From Clostridium thermobutyricum (lineage in GTDB: Bacteria > Bacillota > Clostridia > Ch29): 39,012 nt of DNA. The stretch lies in NCBI GenBank assembly GCA_016841565.1, contig JAENYX010000027.1:1-39012 (forward strand). The letters run 5' to 3'. Both the position numbers and the translations under genes were made by a program. Every line of letters starts with the position of its first letter. The stretch's first letter is position 1. Below are positions 24,216 to 32,129 of this stretch, in pieces. Below the pieces are notes generated by a model. That model searched no databases and was not told the origin of the DNA. It saw nothing but the letters and a program-made list of their open reading frames with translations.

Positions 24216-25022
24216 CTATTCAAAGGGTGCCAGCGCTTCATCAATTAAATCCTTAAACTTGGTTGTGGTAGATGTAGCTCCTGAAACGGTATCTACTTTA
24301 CTGGGCTTTTGCTTGCTTATCAGGTCCTGTATTAGCTTAGGCCTTGCAAGTTGAAGATTGGTACCGCTGTTTTCCTTCCAGTTGTCCAGATATTCCTGGT
24401 CGTTGCTTTTCAGCTTGCCGGTTTCTTTGTTCATCTCGTCATAATATGCATTGGTGATTTTACCATCCTCTATTATTACCGATACATAAGCTTTCCAGCC
24501 CCGCTCATCATAATCGGCCTGTGCACCGAATATACCATCGTAATAGCCGTTCTCTTTTTTGGGCTGAGGAGAGTCTTCCAACGCATTAACTGTCAGTTCT
24601 TTGAATTTTTCGGAAGTACTTGTTGCTCCGCTTACGGTATCTACCTTATCGGGGTCCTGCTGCTCCTTAAGGGCTTTTGAAAGCTCCGGGCCGGCCGTCA
24701 GCAGATTTTTTCCGGATTTATCTTTCCAACTCTCAAGGTAGTCCTGATCGAAGCTTTTCAATTGGTCTTCCTGGTTGATCTCGTCATAGTATACTTTGGT
24801 GATTTCATCTCCATCAACAACAACAGTAGCCATTGGTTTCCAGCCATGATCATCGAATTCTTCTTCCTGTATTGAATAAACGCCTTCTTCATAGTTTGGA
24901 CCGGGCTGTTCATTCTGCCCATTTTGTTCTTCCGGCTCAGATTCGGGCGGAGTTGTTGCACATGAGACGCCCGAGAGCAATAATAAAAAACATAACAGGT
25001 ACATTAGATATTTTTTCTTCAT
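24216..25022 (-). CDS. Lipoprotein with two FMN-binding (FMN_bind) domains
   Basis: 268 residues. Signal sequence with Cys21 after LLSGVS (an atypical lipobox), then a Glu/Gln/Pro-rich linker (22-45). Two homologous domains follow (~47-150 and ~160-268), each with a GWK-x-V-x-D/EDG-x-I-x-YYDE strand pair and ending in VDTVSGATST. The Dxx(S/T)GAT motif is where ApbE attaches FMN through a phosphoester to Thr, here Thr134 and Thr250. Two covalent flavins outside the membrane suggest extracytoplasmic electron transfer. ATG 25022 is chosen over 25028 for the GGAGG spacing. No apbE or rnf genes are in the window. Confidence 0.88.
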   Translation of the reverse strand: MKKKYLMYLLCFLLLLSGVSCATTPPESEPEEQNGQNEQPGPNYEEGVYSIQEEEFDDHGWKPMATVVVDGDEITKVYYDEINQEDQLKSFDQDYLESWKDKSGKNLLTAGPELSKALKEQQDPDKVDTVSGATSTSEKFKELTVNALEDSPQPKKENGYYDGIFGAQADYDERGWKAYVSVIIEDGKITNAYYDEMNKETGKLKSNDQEYLDNWKENSGTNLQLARPKLIQDLISKQKPSKVDTVSGATSTTTKFKDLIDEALAPFE

Positions 25023-25244
25023 TAACATACCTCCAGATGTATTACATATTCGTATACTTTAGTTTTTGTAGCTCAAAACAGAATACACATTGTAATATTT
25101 ATCTGGGCAACAGTTTTTTTGCTGGCAAAGCAAATAAAGGCCCTTGGAAGGCTATCTGAGCCGCAAAATGCCAGGCTTGGGTAATATTATATTAAAAGGC
25201 ACAAAAAATCGCTTAAAAAGCCACTCCGGGCTCTAAGAAACGAT
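25023..25244. other. Gene-free stretch
   Basis: It holds the upstream region of the FMN_bind lipoprotein gene (GGAGG at its start) and low-complexity AT-rich sequence. No RNA or gene recognised. Confidence 0.4.
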
Positions 25245-25277
25245 AATACCATCCTGAATGCTTATTAGGATGGTATT
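25245..25277 (-). terminator. Hairpin terminating the aldehyde oxidoreductase operon
   Basis: Perfect 11-bp stem AATACCATCCT (25245-25255) / AGGATGGTATT (25267-25277), 11-base loop, 28 bases after the NuoF-like stop. The U tract is short. Confidence 0.7.
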
Positions 25278-25305
25278 TATACAATATATAACTTAAATGT
25301 TATAT

Positions 25306-26604
25306 CTATACTGCTGTTTTCCCATTTACAAAATTGCAGCTGCCGGTTCTGCAGTGTCCCGTCACGTGTTCCAGGAATTCTTCCTTAAATGCGTTGAAAA
25401 GAGTGAGTACAGCAGTGGGAGCTGCTTTTCCCAGTCCACAGGAAGAAGCCTTCATCATAAGGAGTGAAATGTTTTCCAAATGGCGGACCTGGTTTTCATT
25501 TGCCTTGCCTTCAGACAGATCTTTAAGTATACGACACAGCTGGGCATTTCCTTCCCTGCAGGGAGTGCATTTTCCGCAGGATTCATGAAAAAAGAACTCC
25601 ATTGTCATCAGTGCAAAATCAACAACGCAATTTGTCTGGTCTGCGACCACTATTGCTCCTGAACCTATGCTCATTTGTTTACTGCTAAGGATTTTATAAT
25701 CCAATGGTATATCCAGCTGGCTGTCGGTCAGACATACACCTGAAGCTCCGCCCATCTGTACAAACTTAAGAGTATTATTATTCTCAACACCATTGGAAAG
25801 ATCAAATACAATCTCTCTCAAAGTTGTACCGAAAGGGATTTCGTATACTCCCGGTTTTTTAACATTTCCGCTGACCGAAACCAGTTTTGTACCTGCACTG
25901 GATTCAGTACCTATTGCGGCATAGTTTGCTCCGCCATTTTCGATTATATAAGGAATGCAGCAGAACGTCTCTACGTTGTTTACCAGTGTTGGCAAACCGT
26001 AGATTCCAACGTTTTTTATATAAGGCGGTTTAAGCCTGGGACGTCCGCTCTTTCCCTCTATGGATTCGCAGAGGGCACTATTTTCTCCACAGACATAGGC
26101 ACCGGCTCCCGAGATTACCTCGATGTCAAAATCAAAGCTGGTACCTTGAATGCTTTTGCCCAGGTAGCCTGCAGCATTTGCACTTCTTATGGCTTCCCGA
26201 AGCCTGTAATAACCGTTTCTGTATTCTCCTCTGATGTATATATAGCCTTTATTCGAATTAATTGCATAGGCAGCTATGGTCATTCCTTCGATTATTTTCA
26301 TAGGATCCTGGTATATGAGCTTTCTGTCCTTAAAAGTACCCGGCTCACCTTCATCGGCATTGCAGACAATAAATTTCCGCTGGCTGTCAAGCTTGGAAAT
26401 CATATCCCACTTTTTGCCGGTGGGGTAGGCAGCGCCACCTCTTCCCATAAGATTTGATGTAATAACCTCGCTTATTATTTCCTCCGGCTTCATTTCCAGG
26501 GCTTTCTTCAAACCCTGGTAGCCACCGAGGGAAATGTATTCTTTAACGGATGCATAATTATATTTTCCACAGAGTCCGGTTAGAATTTTCAGCTCCTGAA
26601 TCAT
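25306..26604 (-). CDS. NuoF/HydB-like FMN and Fe-S subunit, NAD(P)H-linked
   Basis: 432 residues of the complex I 51-kDa family. FMN site MGRGGAAYPTGKKW (53-66), NADEGEPGT (82-90), nucleotide site GAGAYVCGEN (166-175), and 4Fe-4S ligands Cys343, Cys346, Cys349 (ESCGKCTPCREG) and Cys389 (SSCGLG). The usual CGEET motif reads CGENS here. There is no N-terminal thioredoxin-like or C-terminal ferredoxin domain, but Cys418 and Cys423 (GHCRTGSC) remain where HydB-like proteins continue. It starts 1 base after the NuoE-like gene. It probably passes electrons between the aldehyde enzyme and NAD(P). Confidence 0.92.
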   Translation of the reverse strand: MIQELKILTGLCGKYNYASVKEYISLGGYQGLKKALEMKPEEIISEVITSNLMGRGGAAYPTGKKWDMISKLDSQRKFIVCNADEGEPGTFKDRKLIYQDPMKIIEGMTIAAYAINSNKGYIYIRGEYRNGYYRLREAIRSANAAGYLGKSIQGTSFDFDIEVISGAGAYVCGENSALCESIEGKSGRPRLKPPYIKNVGIYGLPTLVNNVETFCCIPYIIENGGANYAAIGTESSAGTKLVSVSGNVKKPGVYEIPFGTTLREIVFDLSNGVENNNTLKFVQMGGASGVCLTDSQLDIPLDYKILSSKQMSIGSGAIVVADQTNCVVDFALMTMEFFFHESCGKCTPCREGNAQLCRILKDLSEGKANENQVRHLENISLLMMKASSCGLGKAAPTAVLTLFNAFKEEFLEHVTGHCRTGSCNFVNGKTAV

Positions 26605-26605
26605 G

Positions 26606-27079
26606 TTAAGCCTCCCAATATCTGTTGATTATTTCGGTAAGACTTTTCCTGTCAAGGTTTCCGAATATGTCATTCCCTATTTTTATAGCCGGTGCCATGT
26701 CACAGGCTCCGAAACAGTTTACTTCTTCAATGTAAAACACTTTATCCTCGGTTGCCTCTCCCGCATCAATTCCAAGGATATCCCTCAGCATTCTCAATAA
26801 ATTCTTTCTTTTTCTTACATGGCATGCGCTGCTTTTACATACCTCAATAACATATTTGGCCCTTTGTTTCATGGAAAGCATTGAATAAAAGCTTATGACC
26901 TCATATATCCTGCTAAGTGTCATACCAAACTTTTCTGCAGTGTATTCCGCATCTTCCTGTGAGACATAGTTTAGTCCCGAAGCAGCCTGAATCTCCAGCA
27001 GAACTCCAAGAAGTTTATCCTCGGTTGTCCCGTTTGCGGCAAATATTTCTTCCAGTTTTTCTCTCTCAACCATACGCAT
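26606..27079 (-). CDS. NuoE-like 2Fe-2S subunit
   Basis: 157 residues. An N-terminal helical part (1-70) and a thioredoxin-like domain with 2Fe-2S ligands Cys81 and Cys86 (EVCKSSACHV) and Cys122 and Cys126 (NCFGACDMAP), as in complex I 24-kDa subunits and HydC. It partners the NuoF-like protein encoded next. No ribosome binding site lies directly before ATG 27079 or 27073. AAAGGGGGG sits ~32 bases upstream, separated by a perfect 10-bp hairpin (27081-27104) that would restore normal spacing when folded. Confidence 0.92.
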   Translation of the reverse strand: MRMVEREKLEEIFAANGTTEDKLLGVLLEIQAASGLNYVSQEDAEYTAEKFGMTLSRIYEVISFYSMLSMKQRAKYVIEVCKSSACHVRKRKNLLRMLRDILGIDAGEATEDKVFYIEEVNCFGACDMAPAIKIGNDIFGNLDRKSLTEIINRYWEA

Positions 27080-27080
27080 T

Positions 27081-27104
27081 TTCTATTAATTATTATTAAT
27101 AGAA
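27081..27104 (-). promoter_or_regulatory. Hairpin splitting the NuoE-like ribosome binding site
   Basis: TTCTATTAAT (27081-27090) and ATTAATAGAA (27095-27104) form a perfect 10-bp stem with a 4-base loop. On the minus strand it lies 1 base before the ATG and 7 bases after GGGGGG (27112-27117). Confidence 0.7.
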
Positions 27105-27166
27105 AGTCTGTCCCCCCTTTAGATAAATATATGTTTTTACGGGAAGAGCCTTATACTTGGTTTACC

Positions 27167-27203
27167 AAAAAACATGGCGTTTGGTTTAAACGCCATGTTT
27201 TTT
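27167..27203 (-). terminator. Strong internal terminator after the MoaD/ThiS-like gene
   Basis: 16-bp perfect stem (27167-27182 with 27188-27203), 5-base loop, flanked by A and T runs. It lies between the sulfur-carrier gene and the NuoE-like gene, so the last two genes may depend on readthrough or their own promoter. Confidence 0.88.
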
Positions 27204-27211
27204 GCTTTTCA

Positions 27212-27418
27212 TCAACCCCCTGCGAGAGGCTGCATTGCTTTAATCACATCTCCGTCTGTAATGAGTGTTTTGCTAAACATATCGTTCTGCACGTGTTGGC
27301 CGTTTAGTGTTACTACCAGTATTGGATAATTGTATTCGGGGTATTCAAGAAATCTGATTGCGCTTTCAACCGTCATTCCTTCCTTCCATTCCATATCCCT
27401 GTCATTTACTTTAACCAT
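27212..27418 (-). CDS. MoaD/ThiS-like sulfur carrier
   Basis: 68 residues with a ubiquitin-like fold pattern (MVKVNDRDMEWKEGMTVESAI ... VVTLNGQHV ... TLITDGDVIKAMQPLAGG). The C-terminal Gly-Gly is the site that is adenylated and thiocarboxylated. It lies 26 bases after the AOR-family gene. Such carriers beside tungsten oxidoreductases are thought to supply pterin dithiolene sulfur. ThiS cannot be excluded by sequence alone, but no thiamine genes are near. Confidence 0.85.
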   Translation of the reverse strand: MVKVNDRDMEWKEGMTVESAIRFLEYPEYNYPILVVTLNGQHVQNDMFSKTLITDGDVIKAMQPLAGG

Positions 27419-27444
27419 ATATTATCTCCGCCCTATAAATAATT

Positions 27445-29622
27445 CTACAGGTACTGTTTAACCACTTCGACAACATCCGGGTATGCTATGCCCAGCTGCT
27501 CAAGCTTTTTTACTGTAGGTATTGCGTTGTTGGTCCAACCCCTGCGTTTATAAACTGTGTCCAGCAATACCTGGTACCTGTCTTCCCTGTATTTTCTAAG
27601 AGCTTTCATTTTATCCCGGGTAGACATTCCCTCGGGGTTTACGCCAACAAGCTCGGTCAGTTGTTTATCGTAGCGTTCCTGCCTGGATTCATATTCTTCC
27701 GTTGTAACAGGTCCCACCGAGCGATAGGGAACATTATCGTAGCTTCTCAGGCCCTTGCCCATTTTAAGGCTGAGCACTTTTTGCAAATTATAGACCCTTT
27801 CGGATTGGAGAAGCATAGCTTTCTTGGAGAAATCATTACCGGTTACGGCTTTATACAGTTCTACATAGTTGTCCACATGTTCGGGTACCTTTGCAGGTTC
27901 TTTTGTGGTATGGTTATCTGCCGGCATTATATCGTTCCAGGGCAGCTTGCAAAGCCCTGCTATGCTGAACCAGGTTCTGAACAGCGGAAAGTAATATAGT
28001 GCTTCGGCTTTGTCCTCAAAGGTAGGCATCTGGTTTCTTATCATATCCATGAAAATAAGCCAGTTCTCATCGTGCTGCGGCCCTTTGTTGGCTGTACCGT
28101 ATCCGCCCTGCTGAGCAAGGGATTCCTTTGTTACATACTCTGAGTATTCAAGTCCTTTTACTTCCATTCCGATATCCTGGAGGAATTGCCCGTCGGCTCC
28201 GTATTTTTCAATGAAGAGTTTCTTCATGCGGTGGACACCCTGGCCGGAAACAAGCCCAAAGCCTTCTCCCCTTGCCATTTGATGCAGCATTTCCATCTGG
28301 GCTTCCCAGTTTCCGAAATTGAGTTCAAGCCCTCCGGTAACTTCTTTGTTTATAATGCCTCCTTCGTAACATTCCATAACAAAGGCGCAAAGCGTACCAA
28401 AGGAAATGGTATCAACTCCGTAGGTATCGCAATAGAAGTTGGTTTCCACAACGTCTCTGGGATCAAATATGCCGCAGTTTGAACCGCAACCTGCAAGAGT
28501 CTCGTATTCGGGACCCTCGGCAAATACTTTTTGGCCTTTGTAAGGACCCGTCTTTAGTTCAAAATTCATCAAAGCATGGGCGCAGGCCAGTGTACAGCCG
28601 TACCAACATCCGTCTGGCTTGCCCAGGTCAAACATCTTCTCGAAGCTGTCTTTCCCCAGTTTTTCACCTTCGGGATGCTTTCCGTATTGGAAGTTATTTA
28701 CTGGTAAAAGGTCATGGGCGTTCATGGCATTTACAAGCTGTGTGGTGCCATGCACCCTCATTCTGCACTGCTTATCGTCATTGTCGTGTATTTCCCTGTG
28801 AAGCTTAATGCCCGTACGTATTATTGTGTCCAGATCAGCAGGATTATTTGTATCGCCTTTTACTCCGCTCTTTTTGACCACAAGGGCTTTAATTTTTTTA
28901 TCTCTGAATACTGTCCCTATTCCTCCCCTTCCGGCCTGCTTCAGCTTGCACTTTTTGCGTCGCAAATCATAATGGGAGAAGTTCAGCACGCCAATACGGG
29001 TATTTTCGGCTGCCTGGCCTGCCGATACCACAGAAACGTTTCTTTTGTCCTCCTCGGAATTCGAATACATTTCAGTCAGGGTTTCGGCAAGTATATGGCT
29101 GTTGATGCATTCGGCCGGGGCCTCCTCTATTGTAACCCTGTTATTATCCCCGTCTATGAACACAATTACATCTTTTTCAGCCTTGCCCTGTATCTCCAGG
29201 GCATCAAATCCGCAAAACTTAACCAGTGGACCGAAATATCCGCCAACATTGCTGTCAACCGGTATGTCGGTTAGTGGCGAGACCGTTACCACGTAGGATT
29301 TACCCGCCCCCGGATATTGGGTAATGCCCCCTATGGGTCCCTGGGCTATGATTATTTCGTTTTCTGGGCTGTTCCACCTTGTATCGGGATTTACCGCATC
29401 CCAAAGGTACTTCATTCCATAACCTCTGCCCCCGGTGAACTTGGTTTTCATTTCCCCCGAAATGGGTTTCACCTTGATTTCATTTGTCGACAGATTTATG
29501 TATAAGGATCTGTCGGCGTATCCTCTGTTGACTGATTTTGCCTCAAAGCTGCTTTCATGAAGCTTTTTATGTGTCTTTTTTAACTCTTCAACACTAACGT
29601 TGGTGTTTTCTTTACATGCCAT
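27445..29622 (-). CDS. Aldehyde ferredoxin oxidoreductase family tungsten enzyme
   Basis: 725 residues. The AOR family oxidises aldehydes to acids at a tungsten bis-pyranopterin centre with one 4Fe-4S cluster. Visible: TGGRGYGMKYLWD (63-75), IIAQGPIGGITQYPGAGKSYV (91-111, pterin-binding region), GRGGIGTVFRDKKIKALVV (231-249) and GPEYETLAGCGSNCG (370-384). Probable cluster cysteines are 339, 343 and 347 (CWYGCTLAC, one residue wider than the usual CxxCxxxC) and Cys558 (AGLCKLPW). A ~33-residue N-terminal extension precedes the fold. AAAGGAGG lies 8 bases before the ATG. Neighbours place it in a multi-subunit enzyme linked to ferredoxin and NAD(P); the aldehyde is unknown. Confidence 0.95.
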   Translation of the reverse strand: MACKENTNVSVEELKKTHKKLHESSFEAKSVNRGYADRSLYINLSTNEIKVKPISGEMKTKFTGGRGYGMKYLWDAVNPDTRWNSPENEIIIAQGPIGGITQYPGAGKSYVVTVSPLTDIPVDSNVGGYFGPLVKFCGFDALEIQGKAEKDVIVFIDGDNNRVTIEEAPAECINSHILAETLTEMYSNSEEDKRNVSVVSAGQAAENTRIGVLNFSHYDLRRKKCKLKQAGRGGIGTVFRDKKIKALVVKKSGVKGDTNNPADLDTIIRTGIKLHREIHDNDDKQCRMRVHGTTQLVNAMNAHDLLPVNNFQYGKHPEGEKLGKDSFEKMFDLGKPDGCWYGCTLACAHALMNFELKTGPYKGQKVFAEGPEYETLAGCGSNCGIFDPRDVVETNFYCDTYGVDTISFGTLCAFVMECYEGGIINKEVTGGLELNFGNWEAQMEMLHQMARGEGFGLVSGQGVHRMKKLFIEKYGADGQFLQDIGMEVKGLEYSEYVTKESLAQQGGYGTANKGPQHDENWLIFMDMIRNQMPTFEDKAEALYYFPLFRTWFSIAGLCKLPWNDIMPADNHTTKEPAKVPEHVDNYVELYKAVTGNDFSKKAMLLQSERVYNLQKVLSLKMGKGLRSYDNVPYRSVGPVTTEEYESRQERYDKQLTELVGVNPEGMSTRDKMKALRKYREDRYQVLLDTVYKRRGWTNNAIPTVKKLEQLGIAYPDVVEVVKQYL

Positions 29623-29641
29623 CCATAATCCCTCCTTTACT

Positions 29642-30028
29642 CTAAACTTCTTTCATAAATATTGCCCCTGTAGTACATGCCCTTGTACATGCACCGCAGG
29701 ATATGCATTTAAACGGTCCGGTTATTTCTTTTTGGTACCTCATTGCCAGGATTGGACAAAAGCCCACGCAGGCATAACATTGTACGCATTTGTCCATGTC
29801 AATCATTACAACACCATTCTTATTTCTGGATATAGCCTGAACCTGGCAGATGTCAATGCATTCGCCGCATTGGTTGCAAACATTGATATCATATTCGCCA
29901 TCACTTTTCGGAGTAATCCTAATTGCTGATTTTTCCGGATTTGTGTCCTTGAACAGAACCTTTGAACAAGCTTCCTCACATGCCTTACAACCAATACACA
30001 GTTCTGGTTTTGTAGCTACAATTTTCAA
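29642..30028 (-). CDS. Poly-ferredoxin subunit with four 4Fe-4S motifs
   Basis: 128 residues with 16 cysteines in four CxxCxxCxxxC sets: 11/14/17/21, 51/54/57/61, 81/84/87/91 and 108/111/114/118. HycB-like electron-wire proteins of this kind accompany AOR-type enzymes. The start appears to be TTG at 30028 with AAGGGGGGC about 12 bases upstream; no ATG or GTG fits. It is 19 bases upstream of the AOR gene and first in the operon. It probably carries electrons from tungsten to ferredoxin and to the NuoE/F-like pair. Confidence 0.92.
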   Translation of the reverse strand: MKIVATKPELCIGCKACEEACSKVLFKDTNPEKSAIRITPKSDGEYDINVCNQCGECIDICQVQAISRNKNGVVMIDMDKCVQCYACVGFCPILAMRYQKEITGPFKCISCGACTRACTTGAIFMKEV

Positions 30029-30066
30029 CTTTGACTTGCCCCCCTTCTTTGTTATACTGAAACCGT

Positions 30067-30102
30067 GCCGGGGAAAGCATCATTATAATAACTTTCCCCG
30101 GC
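30067..30102 (-). promoter_or_regulatory. GC-rich hairpin in the leader of the aldehyde oxidoreductase operon
   Basis: Perfect 11-bp stem GCCGGGGAAAG (30067-30077) / CTTTCCCCGGC (30092-30102), 14-base loop, no U tract on the minus strand. It lies between the promoter (30156-30184) and the first gene. It may be an attenuator or RNA element, or a terminator for the operon upstream. Confidence 0.6.
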
Positions 30103-30155
30103 GTTTCTAAACACTGGGATTCTGTAATGTCACAGTTGATATCCTGCCCAGTAAA

Positions 30156-30184
30156 ATTATATTATACTTTACAATATTGTTCAA
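30156..30184 (-). promoter_or_regulatory. Promoter of the aldehyde oxidoreductase operon
   Basis: On the minus strand -35 TTGAAC (30179-30184), 17-base spacer, -10 TATAAT (30156-30161). Predicted start near 30149, giving a leader of ~120 bases. Confidence 0.78.
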
Positions 30185-30210
30185 TATTTTATATTACTAA
30201 ATTTTTACCT

Positions 30211-31359
30211 TTAAACTACCGATGGTTCAAGTATCAGTTCGCCCTTTTCAAACCGGTCATTATTAAGCATGTCTATCGGAATGGTGGGCTTCTCGCCTAA
30301 TATGGTTTCTGCAATGACAACGCCTGTAACCGGCCCGAACATAAATCCATGACCACTGAAACCGCATGCAAGATAAAATCCCTCAACATCCTTTACAGTT
30401 CCGTATATAGGCTGTTTGTCTGGGGATATATTATAAAGTCCCGACCACTGGCGCACCACTCTCAAATCCTTTAAGGGCGGCAGGAACTTGATACAGGTCT
30501 TGGCCATTTCCTCAAGGAACTCCCAGCCGGATGTAACTCTCAAATCCCTTGGTTCGTTGGGGTCCCCTCTGCCCATAATAAAGCTGCCGTGGGGTGTCTG
30601 CTGACAGTAGATGTTCTGTGAGAAGGACATGAACATGGGCCCCTGCATAGGCTCAACCGGTTCTGTTACAAGTATCTGATGCCTTTCGGAAAATACCGGG
30701 ATATCGACGCCTACCATTTTGGCCACCAGTTGAGAGTGACCACCTGCGGCGTTAACAACAACAGGGGTGCTTATAAAGCCCTTGTCGGTCTGCACGCCCT
30801 TTATGGTCCCGTTTTCAACCTTGATACCGATAACTTCGGTATAAGTCATAATTTCCACACCCAGCCGCTTTGCTGCGTTGGCATAGGCCTGGGTAGTATG
30901 GAAGGGGTCCAGGTGACCGTCCTTTGGATTAAAGGCGGCACCGATTATCTTTGTTTCGTCCATATGGGGCACGATTTCCTTGGCTTCTTTTGGTGTAATA
31001 AATTTTGAGGGTATGCCAAGGCTGTTTTGCAGCGCTATATTTTTCTTGAACTGGTTAACTTCTTTTTCAGTGGCGGCTATAATAAGGTAACCACCCTGCT
31101 TAAATCCTATGTCATACTCATATTCCAGCACTTCATTGGCAGTTTCGAAAAACTCAACACTGTATTTTGCACATTTGCAGTTCATTTCGGTACCCCACTG
31201 CATACGGATTCCCGCACCGCATCTGCCTGTTGCACCGCTGCAAAGGTATTCTTTTTCTATAATTACAATATCCTTCATACCTTTTTTTGCAAGGTTATAT
31301 GCGATGGCGCATCCCGAAATGCCTCCGCCGATTATGACCGCATTGGCAGTTTTATTCAT
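30211..31359 (-). CDS. DAO-type FAD-dependent oxidoreductase (HcnC / sarcosine oxidase beta-like)
   Basis: 382 residues. FAD-binding GGGISGCAIAYNLAKKG near the N-terminus, SGATGRCGAGIRMQWG (the region holding FAD in DAO proteins), and the C-terminal GFYLACGFSGHGFMFGPVTG. The family oxidises C-N bonds of glycine, sarcosine, proline-type or D-amino acids. ATG 31359 is chosen because GGAGG lies 9 bases upstream; GTG 31368 abuts the site. It overlaps the preceding gene by 8 bases, so they are translationally coupled. It is the likely catalytic subunit of the four-gene complex; the substrate is not deducible. Confidence 0.9.
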   Translation of the reverse strand: MNKTANAVIIGGGISGCAIAYNLAKKGMKDIVIIEKEYLCSGATGRCGAGIRMQWGTEMNCKCAKYSVEFFETANEVLEYEYDIGFKQGGYLIIAATEKEVNQFKKNIALQNSLGIPSKFITPKEAKEIVPHMDETKIIGAAFNPKDGHLDPFHTTQAYANAAKRLGVEIMTYTEVIGIKVENGTIKGVQTDKGFISTPVVVNAAGGHSQLVAKMVGVDIPVFSERHQILVTEPVEPMQGPMFMSFSQNIYCQQTPHGSFIMGRGDPNEPRDLRVTSGWEFLEEMAKTCIKFLPPLKDLRVVRQWSGLYNISPDKQPIYGTVKDVEGFYLACGFSGHGFMFGPVTGVVIAETILGEKPTIPIDMLNNDRFEKGELILEPSVV

Positions 31360-32116
31360 TGTCTTCACCTCCGATAAGCTGGCCTAGTTTTATTGGTACT
31401 GTAGGAGGTCTGTAAGTATGCACTTTTTGATCGGCTACTTTTTTACCAGTAGCTCTTTCTATTTCCTCCATTATCAGCGGGGTACAGGTTCTTCCCTGAC
31501 ATCTGCCCATCCCGGCTCTGCTTATCCTTTTTATTTCATCTACCGTATGGTAACCTTTTCGGATGTATTCTCTTATTTCCCCAAGGGTAATCTCTTCACA
31601 ACGGCATATTATTGTATTATCGCTGTAATAGTCATCAAGACTCATGCTTCTTACTACCATAGAATATTCCTTGGGGATTGCAAGGGATACCACAGGTGTC
31701 CTGTCCTGAGCCTTACCATTCAAAACCTTGACTACCTTTGCCCTGCAAACGGGTTTGCCGGACCTGTCCAGACCGGTTACAAAGGAGCCTTCATCCGGCA
31801 GCGGTATGAATTCATAGGGTATTTTCACCAGGGCTTCGGTGTCGGAATAGGTTTCGTCTACAACCGAAATGGCAAGTCCCGGACAGTTGGAAATACAAAC
31901 GCCGCAGCCGTTACATATATCGGGATTCAGCTCTGGGCGGTCATTTATATCTGCAAATTCTTTTATAGCTCCTCTTTTACAGGATGTGTAACATGGATTG
32001 CAGGGTATTTTTTGAAAACACTCTATTATTGCAACAGGACCCTTTGCCAGCCTTTCCTTGGATGGTATTACAGTCTCAAGGTCTTGTTTTGTTGGTATAC
32101 CGGTGCTCTTAAGCAT
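31352..32116 (-). CDS. Ferredoxin and BFD-like 2Fe-2S fusion protein
   Basis: 254 residues. Two 4Fe-4S sets: Cys33/39/42/46 (irregular, CFQKIPCNPCYTSC) and Cys68/71/74/78 (CNGCGVCISNC). A beta-rich middle (100-150) is followed by a BFD-type 2Fe-2S domain: Cys171/Cys173 (IICRCEE) and Cys206/Cys211 (GRCQGRTC). In HcnB/OoxA-type flavoproteins the BFD domain is normally fused to the C-terminus of the flavoprotein; here it is on this separate protein with ferredoxin clusters. Probably wires the flavoproteins to ferredoxin. Confidence 0.9.
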   Translation of the reverse strand: MLKSTGIPTKQDLETVIPSKERLAKGPVAIIECFQKIPCNPCYTSCKRGAIKEFADINDRPELNPDICNGCGVCISNCPGLAISVVDETYSDTEALVKIPYEFIPLPDEGSFVTGLDRSGKPVCRAKVVKVLNGKAQDRTPVVSLAIPKEYSMVVRSMSLDDYYSDNTIICRCEEITLGEIREYIRKGYHTVDEIKRISRAGMGRCQGRTCTPLIMEEIERATGKKVADQKVHTYRPPTVPIKLGQLIGGEDNE

Positions 32117-32129
32117 TTTATCGACCTCC

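Noticed and set aside
28714..29274. A long plus-strand open frame opposite the AOR-family gene.
   Set aside because: It is antisense to a well-supported enzyme, lacks a ribosome binding site and has a composition typical of a shadow frame.
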